From assembly GCA_039812765.1 (NCBI GenBank), contig JBDIBF010000007.1:3722-67721 (forward strand): DNA of 64,000 bases, read 5' to 3'. Positions 26,590-35,643 of the stretch are shown here, one piece after another. Position 1 is the stretch's first letter; each line of letters opens with the position of its first letter. The DNA comes from JADJVL01 sp039812765. GTDB taxonomy: Bacteria; Acidobacteriota; Holophagae; Holophagales; Holophagaceae. Under the pieces are notes generated by a model that was not told the DNA's origin, did no database searches, and saw nothing but the letters and a program-made list of their open reading frames with translations. Both the position numbers and the translations under genes were made by a program.

Positions 26590-29500
26590 ATGAGCGACGA
26601 GCCCCGATCCACCGGCCCAGGTTCTCCGGCCCCGCCGCCGGGCTCCCGGGACTGGACCGCCTGGGATCCCTCCGAGGCGCCCACCCGCGCCGAGGCGACC
26701 CAGGACCCGGGCCTGGCGGCCCTGGAGGCCTCCCTCGCGGACTGGGACCGCTACGAGGTGCTGGGCTTCCTCGCCCAGGGCGGCATGGGGCGGGTGTTCA
26801 AGGCCCGGGACCGCAAGCTCGGGCGGCTGGTGGCCCTCAAGTTCATCCTTTCGGACGCGGGGGTGGCCGCCAGCCGCTTCGCCCAGGAGGCCCAGGCCCA
26901 GGCCCGCGTCCAGCACGAGGCCGTGTGCCGCATCCACGAGGTGGGCGAGTGGCGCGGCCATCCCTACATCGCCCTGCAGTACATCGACGGCAAGCCCCTC
27001 ACGGCCTGCCTCCGGGACATGGGCCTGGAGGAGAAGGTGGACCTCCTGCGCCGAGTCGCCGAGGGCCTGCAGGCCGCCCACCGCCTCGGGCTGGTCCACC
27101 GGGACATCAAGACCAGCAACATCATGGTGGAGCGGCGGGAGGACGGCAGGCTCCAGCCCTACCTCATGGACTTCGGCCTCGCCCGGGCCCTGGAGGCCCC
27201 AGGCCTGACCCAGACGGGCCTCATCGTCGGCACCCCGGCCTACATGTCCCCCGAGCAGGCCCGGGGCGAGGCCGGCGCCGTGGACCGGCGCAGCGACGTC
27301 TACGCCCTCGGCGCCACCCTGTACGAGGCGCTCACCGGCAAGCTGCCCTTCGACGCCCGCTCCTCCATGGACGTCTTCGTGGCCATCCTGACCGAGGATC
27401 CCAGGCCCCTGAGGCAGGTGGTGCCCAGCCTACCCGCCGACCTGGAGGCCATCACCCTCAAGTGCCTGGAGAAGGATCCCGCCCGGCGTTACGACTCCGC
27501 ACAGGCCCTCGCCGAGGACCTGGCCCGCTTCCTGGACGGCCAGCCGGTCAGGGCCCGCCAGATCGGGGCCCTGCGCCGCCTCGAACGCCGGATCCGCAGG
27601 CACCCGGCGGCCAGCGCGGTGGTGGCCATCTCCGTGGCCCTGGCCCTCCTTCTGGGCGGCTGGGGCCTGCGCTCGGCCCTGCGGGCGCGCAGCCAGGCCG
27701 CGCTGGCCCAGGCCTTCGCCCAGGACGCCGCCCAGCTCGACATGCTGCTGCGGGTGGGCCGCCTCCTGCCCCTGCACGACCTGCGGGACGAGAAGGCCGC
27801 CGTCCGGGCTCGGATGGCCGACATCGAAAACCGCATGGCGCGCCTGGGCAGCCTCGCCCAGGGGCCCGGACGCGCCGCCCTGGGCCGGGGGCACCTGGCC
27901 CTGGGGGAACTGGCGGCGGCGCGGCGGGAGCTGGAGGAAGCATGGCGCCTGGGCCACCGCACGCCGGACACGGCCCACGCCCTGGGACAGGCCCTCGCGG
28001 GGCTCTACGAGACGGCGCTGCAGGAAGCCCGGCGGGTGCGCGACCCCGCCACCCGGGCGGCGCGCAAGCGGGAGCTGGAGCGGACCCTGCGGGATCCCGC
28101 CCTGCGCTGCCTCGAGGCCGGCCGGGACCTGCCCGGCCTCAAGGCCTACACCGAAGGCCTCATCGCCCTCCAGGAGGAGCGCTTCGACGAGGCCCTCGCC
28201 AAGGCCGCCGAGGCCGCGTCCCACGTGCCCTGGCTCACCGAAGCCCGGGCCCTGGAGGGGCGCGCGTGGTCCCTCCGCGCCGGGGCCGATGCCGAGCGCG
28301 GCGCCTATGCCGAGGCCAGGGAGGCCGCGCGGCGTTCCGAGGCCGCCTTCGCCAGCGCCTTCGAGGTCGCCCGCAGCGACGAGTCCCTGCCCCTGGGCCA
28401 GGCCGCCGCCTTCCTCCAGGAGATGGCCATGGACGTGGAGCAGGGCCGCCCCACCGACCTGGCCTTCGCACGCGCCCTGGAAGCCCTGGGCCAGGCGCGC
28501 CAGGCGGACCCCCGCAATCCGCAGGCCTGCTCCCTGGAGGCCCGCCTCCAGTGGCTCCGGGCCAGCGACCTGGACAACTCGGGGCGGGACGGCCGCGAGG
28601 CGCTGAAGGCCTCCCTCGCCGCCGCGGAGGAGGCGTTGCGCCTCGAGCCCCGGGACCTCGAGCACCACGAGCGCGTCGCCAACGCGGCCTGGTACCTCTC
28701 CCAGCAGGAGACCAACCGGGGCGGCGACGGCGGCCCCGCCCTCGCGACGGCGGAGGCGGCCGCCCGGCAGGGGTTGGCCCTGGACGAGGGGCGCTGGGGC
28801 CTGCACCGCAGCCTCGGCGTGGTCCACGGCATCCGCGCGGAGGCGCGGTTCCGGGAAGGCGCGGACCCCGTGCCGGAGCTGGAGGCCAGCGTCGCGGCCT
28901 TCCGCCGGGCCCGGGAGCTGAACCCGGACGCCGTGCAGGTGCTGGGCAATCTCTCCAACGCCCTGGTGCTCCTCGCCGAGGCGAAGGCCGACCGGGGGGA
29001 GGACCCCCGGGACGCGCTGCTCCAGGCGGAATCCAGCCTCCAGCGGGCCCTGGAGCTGAATCCCCAGTTCGCCGACAGCTGGGACGAGCGGGGCAAGGTG
29101 CGTTTCCGCCTCGCCCTGCAGGCCATGCAGTCAGGAGGGGATCCCCGGGCCGACCTCGTCCTCGCCCTTGGCCACTTCGAGGCCGCCCTGGCGCGGAACC
29201 CCGCCATGCCCCAGGCCACGGTGCACAAGGCCCAGGCCCTGCTGCTGCGTGCCGCCTGGCTTCGCGACGCCGGCGGCGATCCGGCGCCGGACCTGGCGGC
29301 CGCCGAAGCCGCGGCCCGGGCGGCCCGGGCCATCATCCGGGACTACAGCGAAATCGTCGCCACCTACGTGGACGTCCTCCTCCTGAAGGCCGAGGTGGAG
29401 GCCGCGGACCGGCGCCCCCACGCGCCCGCCCTGGAGGCCTGCCGCGAGGCCCTGGCCCTCGCCCTGAAGCGGGACGAGGGCTCGCCCTACCTCTGGGACC

Positions 29501-29982
29501 GCCGGGCCCGGGTGGAGCTGCTGGCGGCGCGGCTCGCGCCGGCCGCCGCCCCCCGACTCGCCCAGGCCGAAGCGGCCCTGGCCAGGGCCGAGGGCCTCAC
29601 CGCGCGGACCCCGGCCCTGCTGAACCTGCGGGCCCGGCTCTGCCTCGATCGAGCCCTTCGCGGCTCCATCGCCGAGGCGCCGGGGCTGCTGGCGCAGGGC
29701 CTCGAGGCCGTCGAGGCCTCCCGGCGCATGAACCCGCGGCAGCCCGAGACCCTCGCCCTGCGCGCCGCCCTGCTGATGGCGCGGAGCCGTCGGGGCGGTC
29801 CGGCCCAGGACGCCGGGGAAGCCCGTGCGGCCCTGGTCCAGGCCCTGAATGAGAACCCCCTGCTGCGGCGGGCGTGGGAGCCCCTGATCGCGGGGCTCGG
29901 GGCCCCATCCGGCGCAGGGCTCGGCGCCGCCGCCGGAATCCCTCAGAATGGAGGGCCCGGCGGCCGAGGCCGCCGGCCTTGA
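26590..29982 (+). CDS. transmembrane Ser/Thr protein kinase with TPR-like repeat domain
   Basis: A 1130-residue Hanks-type kinase. Seen: glycine loop LAQGGMGRVF (61-70), Lys84 in VALKF, HRDIKTSN with Asp172, DFG at 194-196, GTPAYMSPEQARG, and one membrane segment about 340-360 (ASAVVAISVALALLLGGW). About 770 residues follow the membrane segment: mostly helical, alanine-rich, with TPR-like units (ALELNPQFADSWDERGKVRF) and recurring loops such as GGDPRADL, GEDPRDAL and GADPVPEL. This part lies outside the inner membrane if the kinase is cytoplasmic, so it may bind a periplasmic partner. The start is ATG 26590 from context; no strong ribosome site is seen. Confidence 0.88.
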   Translation: MSDEPRSTGPGSPAPPPGSRDWTAWDPSEAPTRAEATQDPGLAALEASLADWDRYEVLGFLAQGGMGRVFKARDRKLGRLVALKFILSDAGVAASRFAQEAQAQARVQHEAVCRIHEVGEWRGHPYIALQYIDGKPLTACLRDMGLEEKVDLLRRVAEGLQAAHRLGLVHRDIKTSNIMVERREDGRLQPYLMDFGLARALEAPGLTQTGLIVGTPAYMSPEQARGEAGAVDRRSDVYALGATLYEALTGKLPFDARSSMDVFVAILTEDPRPLRQVVPSLPADLEAITLKCLEKDPARRYDSAQALAEDLARFLDGQPVRARQIGALRRLERRIRRHPAASAVVAISVALALLLGGWGLRSALRARSQAALAQAFAQDAAQLDMLLRVGRLLPLHDLRDEKAAVRARMADIENRMARLGSLAQGPGRAALGRGHLALGELAAARRELEEAWRLGHRTPDTAHALGQALAGLYETALQEARRVRDPATRAARKRELERTLRDPALRCLEAGRDLPGLKAYTEGLIALQEERFDEALAKAAEAASHVPWLTEARALEGRAWSLRAGADAERGAYAEAREAARRSEAAFASAFEVARSDESLPLGQAAAFLQEMAMDVEQGRPTDLAFARALEALGQARQADPRNPQACSLEARLQWLRASDLDNSGRDGREALKASLAAAEEALRLEPRDLEHHERVANAAWYLSQQETNRGGDGGPALATAEAAARQGLALDEGRWGLHRSLGVVHGIRAEARFREGADPVPELEASVAAFRRARELNPDAVQVLGNLSNALVLLAEAKADRGEDPRDALLQAESSLQRALELNPQFADSWDERGKVRFRLALQAMQSGGDPRADLVLALGHFEAALARNPAMPQATVHKAQALLLRAAWLRDAGGDPAPDLAAAEAAARAARAIIRDYSEIVATYVDVLLLKAEVEAADRRPHAPALEACREALALALKRDEGSPYLWDRRARVELLAARLAPAAAPRLAQAEAALARAEGLTARTPALLNLRARLCLDRALRGSIAEAPGLLAQGLEAVEASRRMNPRQPETLALRAALLMARSRRGGPAQDAGEARAALVQALNENPLLRRAWEPLIAGLGAPSGAGLGAAAGIPQNGGPGGRGRRP

Positions 29983-30007
29983 AGGCCGCAGCCCCGCGAG
30001 GACGACC

Positions 30008-31195
30008 ATGAAGCTCACCAACGAGACGCCGCTCTTCCCGCTGCGCAAGGGCCGGCACAGCCGCCAGGCCCACGTGGACCTCCCCGAGGGCACCTTCGAG
30101 GAGGAGCACGCCCGCAACGGATTCTTCGGGAAGACCACCCACCTCTACCGGCTGCACCCGCCCACGGACTGGACCCGCATCGAGGGCCCCCTGCGGCCCC
30201 ACAGCTACGACCTCAACGGCCTCTTCCCCGTGGACCCGGCCAAGGTGGGCGACGCGGCCACCCAGCAGGCCCGGGAGGAGGCCCTGCGGAACTCCATGTT
30301 CGGCAGCACGGAGGCCGCCTTCGCGCCCGTGTGCTTCCTCCACAACAAGGACGTGGCCCTGCACTTCGTCGCGCCCGGGCCCATGGACTTCTTCTACCGC
30401 AACACCGACGGCGACGACGTCTATTTCATCCACGCCGGTGGCGGAAGGCTGGAGACCGACTTCGGCGTGCTGGACTACGTCCGCGGCGACTATCTGGTGC
30501 TGCCCCGCGGCACCACCTACCGCTTCCTTCCGAACGACCAGGTGCAGCGCTACCTGCTCATCGAGAGCGCCGGCGAGGTCACGATCCCCGACCGCGGCAT
30601 GCTGGGGCCCAACGCCCTCTACGACCCGGCCTTGATCGACACGCCGGAGCTGGCGGAGTACGACGAGGGGAAGGGCCGCGAGTGGGCCGTCCACATCAAG
30701 CGCGAGAACGCGATCACGAAGGTGTTCTACCCCTTCAACCCGCTCGACGTGGTGGGCTGGAAGGGCGACCTCACCGTGTGGCGCATCAACGTGAAGGACA
30801 TCCGGCCGGTGATGAGCCACCGTTACCACCTTCCTCCTTCGGTCCACACCACCTTCCTGTCCCGCAATTTCGTCATCTGCTCCTTCCTGCCCCGGCCCTT
30901 CGAGGAGGAGGAGGGCGCCATGCGCGTGCCCTTCTACCACCGCAACATCGACTACGACGAGGTGCTGTTCTACTCCGACGGCCACTTCTTCTCGAGGGAC
31001 GGCATCGGCGCCGGCATGGTCACCTGGCACCCCACGGGCATCCACCACGGTCCCCACCCCAAGGCGATCCCGCTGAGCCGCACCAAGGACCGCACCGACG
31101 AGGTGGCGGTGATGGTGGACACGGTGAACTACCTCCAGGCCACGCCGGCGGCGGGCCTGGTGGAGAACCTGAATTACTGGGCGAGCTGGAAGTAA
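30008..31195 (+). CDS. hmgA: homogentisate 1,2-dioxygenase
   Basis: Iron enzyme that opens the ring of homogentisate to maleylacetoacetate in tyrosine breakdown. The 395-residue protein has the expected cupin region with FIHAGGGRLETDFG and DYLVLPRGTTYR, and the iron site in the C-terminal part: the DYDEVLFYSDGHFFS segment (Glu ligand) and GIHHGPHPK (His ligands). An FAA hydrolase that could finish the pathway is encoded at 35644. The downstream MscS gene starts on the last base of the stop (TAATG). Confidence 0.88.
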   Translation: MKLTNETPLFPLRKGRHSRQAHVDLPEGTFEEEHARNGFFGKTTHLYRLHPPTDWTRIEGPLRPHSYDLNGLFPVDPAKVGDAATQQAREEALRNSMFGSTEAAFAPVCFLHNKDVALHFVAPGPMDFFYRNTDGDDVYFIHAGGGRLETDFGVLDYVRGDYLVLPRGTTYRFLPNDQVQRYLLIESAGEVTIPDRGMLGPNALYDPALIDTPELAEYDEGKGREWAVHIKRENAITKVFYPFNPLDVVGWKGDLTVWRINVKDIRPVMSHRYHLPPSVHTTFLSRNFVICSFLPRPFEEEEGAMRVPFYHRNIDYDEVLFYSDGHFFSRDGIGAGMVTWHPTGIHHGPHPKAIPLSRTKDRTDEVAVMVDTVNYLQATPAAGLVENLNYWASWK

Positions 31196-32094
31196 TGGGC
31201 CTCCTGAGCCACGAGCCTCTGGCGCGCTTCTGGGCCTGGATGGAGCACACCGGCTGGGTGAAGCTCCAGCACCTGGCCCTGGTGCTCCTGGCCTGCGTCG
31301 CCTTCCTCTACGCCATCCGACTGGTCTCCAAGGCCGTGCGCAGGGCGGTGGACGACGGCAACGACGATGTCACCACCGAGGCCGAGCGCCGGGCCGACAC
31401 CCTGGGGTCGGTGCTGCGCAACGCCGCCCGGGTGGTGGCGGCGGTCTTCTTCCTGCTCATGACCCTCCAGGAGTTCGGCATCAACATCGGACCCCTGGTG
31501 GCCGGCGCGGGCATCGCCGGGGTGGCCCTGGGCTTCGGCGCCCAGAGCCTGGTGAAGGACGTGATCTCGGGGTTCTTCCTCCTCATGGAGAACCAGTTCG
31601 CGGTGGGGGACCTGGTCTCCATCGACGACGGCAAGCACCTGGGCCACGTGGAGCGCATGACCTTGCGCATAACCCAGCTCCGGGACAGCGAGGGCCGCGC
31701 CCACTTCATCCCCAACGGCGCCTTCACCAAGGTCGTGGTGCTGAGCAAGGACTACTCCAAGGCCCTGGTGGACGTGGAGGTGGGCTACGACGCCGACCTG
31801 GACCGGGTGATCGGCCTGCTGCAGGAGATCGGCCAGGCCATCGCGGAGGACCTGCCGGATCTGGTGCTGGAGCCCACGGACGTGAAGGGCGTGGAGGCCT
31901 TCGGCAAGGACGGCTGCACGATCCGCACCTACACCAAGACCGCCCCGGGCCGCCAGGCCGAGGCCGCCCGCGAATACCGCAAGCGCATCATCCTCCGCTT
32001 CCGGCTGGAGGGGATCGAAAGCCCCATCCCGCAGCGCAAGGTGTTCAGCGCCGTGCTGGGCTCGGGTTCCGCGCCTGCGGCGGAGGGCGAGTAG
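31195..32094 (+). CDS. MscS-family mechanosensitive channel
   Basis: Inner membrane channel of 299 residues that releases solutes on osmotic downshock. Two hydrophobic helices come first (about 25-45 and 78-95), then the pore helix with the typical glycine/alanine pattern VAGAGIAGVALGFGAQSLVKDVISGFFLLMENQFAVGD, the beta domain (HLGHVERMTLRITQLRDSEG, FIPNGAF) and the C-terminal alpha/beta domain. It is of the short YnaI/YbdG-like to MscS type. It is translationally coupled to hmgA, an unexpected pairing. Confidence 0.88.
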   Translation: MGLLSHEPLARFWAWMEHTGWVKLQHLALVLLACVAFLYAIRLVSKAVRRAVDDGNDDVTTEAERRADTLGSVLRNAARVVAAVFFLLMTLQEFGINIGPLVAGAGIAGVALGFGAQSLVKDVISGFFLLMENQFAVGDLVSIDDGKHLGHVERMTLRITQLRDSEGRAHFIPNGAFTKVVVLSKDYSKALVDVEVGYDADLDRVIGLLQEIGQAIAEDLPDLVLEPTDVKGVEAFGKDGCTIRTYTKTAPGRQAEAAREYRKRIILRFRLEGIESPIPQRKVFSAVLGSGSAPAAEGE

Positions 32095-32189
32095 GCGGGG
32101 CGTTCCGGAAACGTGACCGAGGCGACAATTACGCCACGGCCGGGGTCCCGGGAAGGATGAATCATGGGGGCGCCTTCCCGGGAGTCCCC

Positions 32190-33014
32190 ATGCGTCGCCT
32201 CGCCTTGATCCCCGTCCTCCTCCTCGCCAACCTCCCCGCCTTCTCCCAGGCCGATGCCGCGGGCTGCAAGGACCATCCCCTGCTGCCCACGCGCATGCCC
32301 GGCTACGTCATTAGGGAATGCAAGACCGAGGCCTTCGGCCGCTTCGAGTTCTGGACCCCGAACGCCCGGGAGAAGGTGCCGGTGGAAGGGCGGTTCACCT
32401 TTCTCCGCTACGTCGTCGTGGACAAGGCGAAGGAGCCCTCCGCCCTGGAGGTCGTGCGCAACTACGCCAACGCCATCCGCCAGGCCGGGGGCACGGTGCT
32501 GAACCAGCGGCCCGACTGGTGGGTCAACGGCAAGATCACGAAGGACGGCGGCGAGGCCTGGATCCAGGCCGAGCGCGGCAACGGGACAATCTGGCTGCGC
32601 ATCGTGGAGAAGGGCGCCATGGAGCAGCACGTGACCGCCGACGCCGCGGCCCTGGGCAGCGGGCTCAAGGCCACGGGCCACGTGGCGGTGTACGGCATCT
32701 TCTTCGACTCCGGCAAGTCGGAGGTGAAGCCCGAGTCGAAGCCTGCCCTGGAGGAGATCGCCCGGCTCCTGAAGCAGGATCCCGCCCTGAAGCTGCGGGT
32801 GGTGGGCCACACGGACGCCACGGGCGGCTTCGAGTCGAACCTGCGGCTTTCCCAGGCCCGGGCCGAGGCGGTGGTGGCGGCCCTGGCAGCCCAGCACGGC
32901 ATCGCCGCGTCCCGCCTGAAGGGCCACGGCGTGGGCCCCCTCGCACCGGTGGCGACCAACGACACCGAGGAGGGCAAGGCCAAGAACCGGCGGGTGGAGC
33001 TGGTGAAGGACTAG
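32190..33014 (+). CDS. OmpA-family protein
   Basis: Exported protein of 274 residues with signal peptide MRRLALIPVLLLANLPAFSQA. The N-terminal half has no clear family. The C-terminal half (about 165-274) is an OmpA-like peptidoglycan-binding domain: VYGIFFDSGKSEVKPES, LRVVGHTDATGGFESNLRLSQARAEAV, GHGVGPLAPVATNDTEEGKAKNRRVEL, where the Asp of GHTD and the late Arg contact diaminopimelate. GGGAG with four intervening C-rich bases before ATG 32190 decides the start over the in-frame ATG 32157. It probably links the outer membrane or periplasm to the wall. Confidence 0.85.
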   Translation: MRRLALIPVLLLANLPAFSQADAAGCKDHPLLPTRMPGYVIRECKTEAFGRFEFWTPNAREKVPVEGRFTFLRYVVVDKAKEPSALEVVRNYANAIRQAGGTVLNQRPDWWVNGKITKDGGEAWIQAERGNGTIWLRIVEKGAMEQHVTADAAALGSGLKATGHVAVYGIFFDSGKSEVKPESKPALEEIARLLKQDPALKLRVVGHTDATGGFESNLRLSQARAEAVVAALAAQHGIAASRLKGHGVGPLAPVATNDTEEGKAKNRRVELVKD

Positions 33015-33033
33015 CGCGAACCGGGCCCGGGCC

Positions 33034-33891
33034 TCAGAGCCTCACCCGCAGCCCCGCCAGCCGCCAGGCCTCTGCGAGGTCCTCTCGCCGCAGGGCGAGG
33101 TGGATGGCCTCCTCCAGCGATTCCGCGGATTGCGGATCGCCAGCCCTGTGTTCCACACCCGCCAGGTCCGGAAGCTCGGCGGTGTTGGCCAGGCGGCCCA
33201 GGTCGTTGGCGCTGAGGATGTGGCTGGCCTTCAGGACCTCGGGCACGGCCTCCCAGCCGATGGGCTGGCCCGCGGGTTTGGCCACCTCGAAGAGCGCGTC
33301 GCCGAAGGCGCGGGTGTAGCAGGCGCCGCCGTTGCGGCCCACGTGGTCGAGCTTCGCGGGGTCGGGGAGGTCGCCCTTGAGCAGCTCCTCCTTCACATGG
33401 AAGCAGAGCACCTCGCCGATCACCATGAGGCCGCTACCGGGGCCCGAGCCCAGCTCGAGGATCTCCTTCAGGCGGCACTCCATCTGCACCGGCGATTCGC
33501 CCACCAGCGCAGCCTTCACCAGGCGCGCGGGAAGGGGCGTGAAGCCGCTCTTGAGGAACTCGTCCACGCCGTCGCCGTACTCCGCCGAGGCCACGTTCAT
33601 CTGCTGCACCATGGCGTGGCTCACCGTGGCCACCACGAACTCCTTCACCGCCGCGATGTTGAGGTAGGTGTGCTTCAGCGTGCCGTCGCGGCCCCGGCGG
33701 TTTGGCGCGAAGGCGATCGTGGGCGGGTTCGAGCCGAAGGCGTTGAAGAAGGAGAAGGGCGACAGGTTACGCACCCCCGCCGCGTCCACCGTGGACGCGA
33801 AGGCGATGGGCCTCGGCGCGACGGATGCGCAGAGCCAGGCGTTCGCCTGGATGGGGTTCAGGTCGGCGGCGAGGACGGTGCGGGTGGGCAT
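33034..33891 (-). CDS. flavin reductase family protein
   Basis: FMN-binding split-barrel flavoprotein of 285 residues. Seen are the APRPIAFASTVDAAGVRNLSPFSFFNAF start region with SFF and the PPTIAFAP strand, typical of the flavin reductase-like domain (about residues 15-200). The last 60 residues, helical and charged, are an addition. Members reduce flavins or act on other substrates, and the exact reaction is unknown. It converges with the OmpA gene; its upstream region carries palindromic element B. Confidence 0.82.
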   Translation of the reverse strand: MPTRTVLAADLNPIQANAWLCASVAPRPIAFASTVDAAGVRNLSPFSFFNAFGSNPPTIAFAPNRRGRDGTLKHTYLNIAAVKEFVVATVSHAMVQQMNVASAEYGDGVDEFLKSGFTPLPARLVKAALVGESPVQMECRLKEILELGSGPGSGLMVIGEVLCFHVKEELLKGDLPDPAKLDHVGRNGGACYTRAFGDALFEVAKPAGQPIGWEAVPEVLKASHILSANDLGRLANTAELPDLAGVEHRAGDPQSAESLEEAIHLALRREDLAEAWRLAGLRVRL

Positions 33892-33910
33892 GGGGAGAGT
33901 TTAATCCCAT

Positions 33911-34275
33911 GGACTGGAACGGCCTGAGTGTCCAGAAGCCTCCCGGCCACTCGGAACCCTTCAAGGGGTTGACCTTCCAAAGGCACCACGATCCAGCGCC
34001 GACGTGCCTTCCGGCGACGCTGGATCGCGGTTCGGCCAAGCGACAGCGCGGCAGGACCATGAAAGGTGGACGTCCCGGTGCCTGCAGGAGAGGTGGGACG
34101 ATTGAAAGGGTGTCCCGGCCGGCCAAGCGGCAGACTTCCGGCCGTGCCGTCCCCATCGTCCGTGCACCACCGTGCCCGCTCGTCTCTACCCTGCCGCGCT
34201 CCGCTTGGCCGCACCTCGGTTGGCCATGGCCCGAAGGGCGCGGGCCATGGCCAACCGAGGTGCCGTGATCAACCC
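33911..34275. repeat. nested palindromic element, copy B
   Basis: Fills most of the 443-base space between two minus-strand genes. Outer end GTTGACCTTCCAAAGGCA (33968-33985) resembles that of copies A and C. Inside: hairpin 33989-33998 with 34018-34027; inverted repeat 34033-34055 with 34190-34211 (one bulged base); and a perfect 22-bp hairpin 34211-34232 with 34242-34263 and loop GAAGGGCGC. GGACTGGAACGGCC at 33911-33924 recurs at 58377-58390 in copy D, and GAACCCTTCAA recurs in copy A. Confidence 0.85.
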
Positions 34276-34334
34276 CAGCCTGTCCGAAGCGTTCCGTCCT
34301 ACCTCTTGGAAGGGACCCGGATGACCCGGACGGC

Positions 34335-35615
34335 CTACCGCTCCCGCACCACCTGCCCGCCCTTCATCACGAACGTGATCCTCTGCAGCGCCGTGATGTC
34401 CTGCAGTGGATCCTCCTTCACGGCCACGAGGTCCGCGTAGCGGCCATCCTCGACGGCGCCCATATGCTTGCTCTGGCGCAGCAGCTCGGCGGCGTTCCAG
34501 GTGGCGGCCTGGATGGCCTGCATGGGGGTCATGCCGTGCTTCACCAGCAGGGCCAGCTCCCGGGCGGGATTCTCGGTCCAGGCGAAGCCGCCGGCGTCGC
34601 TGCCGTTGGCGATCTTCACGCCCTTCGCCACCGCCCGGCGCAGGGCCTTGCCGGCGAGCTCGGGCATCTGCAGCCACACGCCGCCGCGGCCCTTGGCCAC
34701 GTACTCGCCCACGTAGAGCGTGGGACACCACCACGTGCCCTGGGCGATGGCGCGGTCCATCAGCGGCTCCGTGAAGCCGTAGCCGTGCTCGATGGAGTCG
34801 AAGCCCGCGGAGAGCGCCGCGTCGATGCCGTCGAAGCCCATGGCGTGGGCGGCGGCGTACTTGCCGAGGCGGTGGGCTTCGTCCACGAAGGTCCGCAGCT
34901 CCTCGGGGGTGAAGTTCACCATGGAGCGCAGGCGGCCGTCCTCGGCGACGACGTAGCGGCGGTCCACGTAGACCTTGATCCAGTCCGCCCCGAACTTCAC
35001 CTGCTCGCGCACGCCCTTCCGGATCTCCTGGACGCCGTCCACCACCTGCACGCCGTCGGGCACCTTGAGCTCCCAACTGTAGCCCGAGAGCGGGTACATG
35101 CCCGTGGCGCTGAAGGCCCGGGTGGCCACGAACATGCGCGGGCCCGCCACCACGCCGTTCTGGATGGCGCGCTTGAGGTCCACGTCGGCGTACATGGCGC
35201 CCTCGGTCTCGAGGTCCCGGATCGCCGTGAAGCCCCACCACAGCGCCCGCCCCGCGGCCTGGGAGGCCCTGAGCGTCCGATACGGGATGCTCTCCTTCAG
35301 GAGCTGCTCGTCGTAGTCCGCCGCCGTGATGTCGCCCTGGAGGAGCACGTGGGTGTGGGCGTCGATCAACCCGGGCAGCACCGTCATCCCGGAAAGGTCG
35401 ATGGCCGGCGTGTCCTTGGGCGCCTGCTGCTGGGCCCAGGCCCAGGAGCCGACGGCCTTGATGCGGTCGCCCTCGATGAGGATGCCCTGGTCCTCGAGGA
35501 CGCGGTTGAAGTGGGGGTCGATGAGACGGCCGGCGTGGACCAGCTTGAGGGCGGGCGCCTGGCCCAGGAGCAGGCCGCCGGCCAGCAGGGCGAGTAGGGC
35601 GGATCGGAGGGCCAT
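34335..35615 (-). CDS. exported amidohydrolase (imidazolonepropionase-like)
   Basis: Metal-dependent hydrolase of 426 residues with a signal peptide (MALRSALLALLAGGLLLGQA). The fold signature is complete: the N-terminal beta-sandwich (LVHAGRLIDP), metal motif LPGLIDAHTHV, a lysine in FGADWIKVYVD, H in AAAHAMGFDG, HG in DSIEHGYGF, and the catalytic Asp in NGSDAGGFAW, with the final GAVEDGRYADLVAV strand. Relatives include imidazolonepropionase-like enzymes and peptidases (Xaa-Pro and Xaa-Arg dipeptidases); the substrate is open. The export signal suggests periplasmic peptide or amide hydrolysis. Confidence 0.87.
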   Translation of the reverse strand: MALRSALLALLAGGLLLGQAPALKLVHAGRLIDPHFNRVLEDQGILIEGDRIKAVGSWAWAQQQAPKDTPAIDLSGMTVLPGLIDAHTHVLLQGDITAADYDEQLLKESIPYRTLRASQAAGRALWWGFTAIRDLETEGAMYADVDLKRAIQNGVVAGPRMFVATRAFSATGMYPLSGYSWELKVPDGVQVVDGVQEIRKGVREQVKFGADWIKVYVDRRYVVAEDGRLRSMVNFTPEELRTFVDEAHRLGKYAAAHAMGFDGIDAALSAGFDSIEHGYGFTEPLMDRAIAQGTWWCPTLYVGEYVAKGRGGVWLQMPELAGKALRRAVAKGVKIANGSDAGGFAWTENPARELALLVKHGMTPMQAIQAATWNAAELLRQSKHMGAVEDGRYADLVAVKEDPLQDITALQRITFVMKGGQVVRER

Positions 35616-35643
35616 GGATGCTCCCGCGGAAGGGTGGATGCGC

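Noticed and set aside
29131..30138. Minus-strand frame opposite the kinase tail
   Set aside because: The plus-strand kinase frame is continuous with its catalytic domain; the reverse frame shows only antisense composition.
33767..34156. Small frames inside palindromic element B
   Set aside because: They are created by repeats and GC-rich composition, have no ribosome site and no conserved product.
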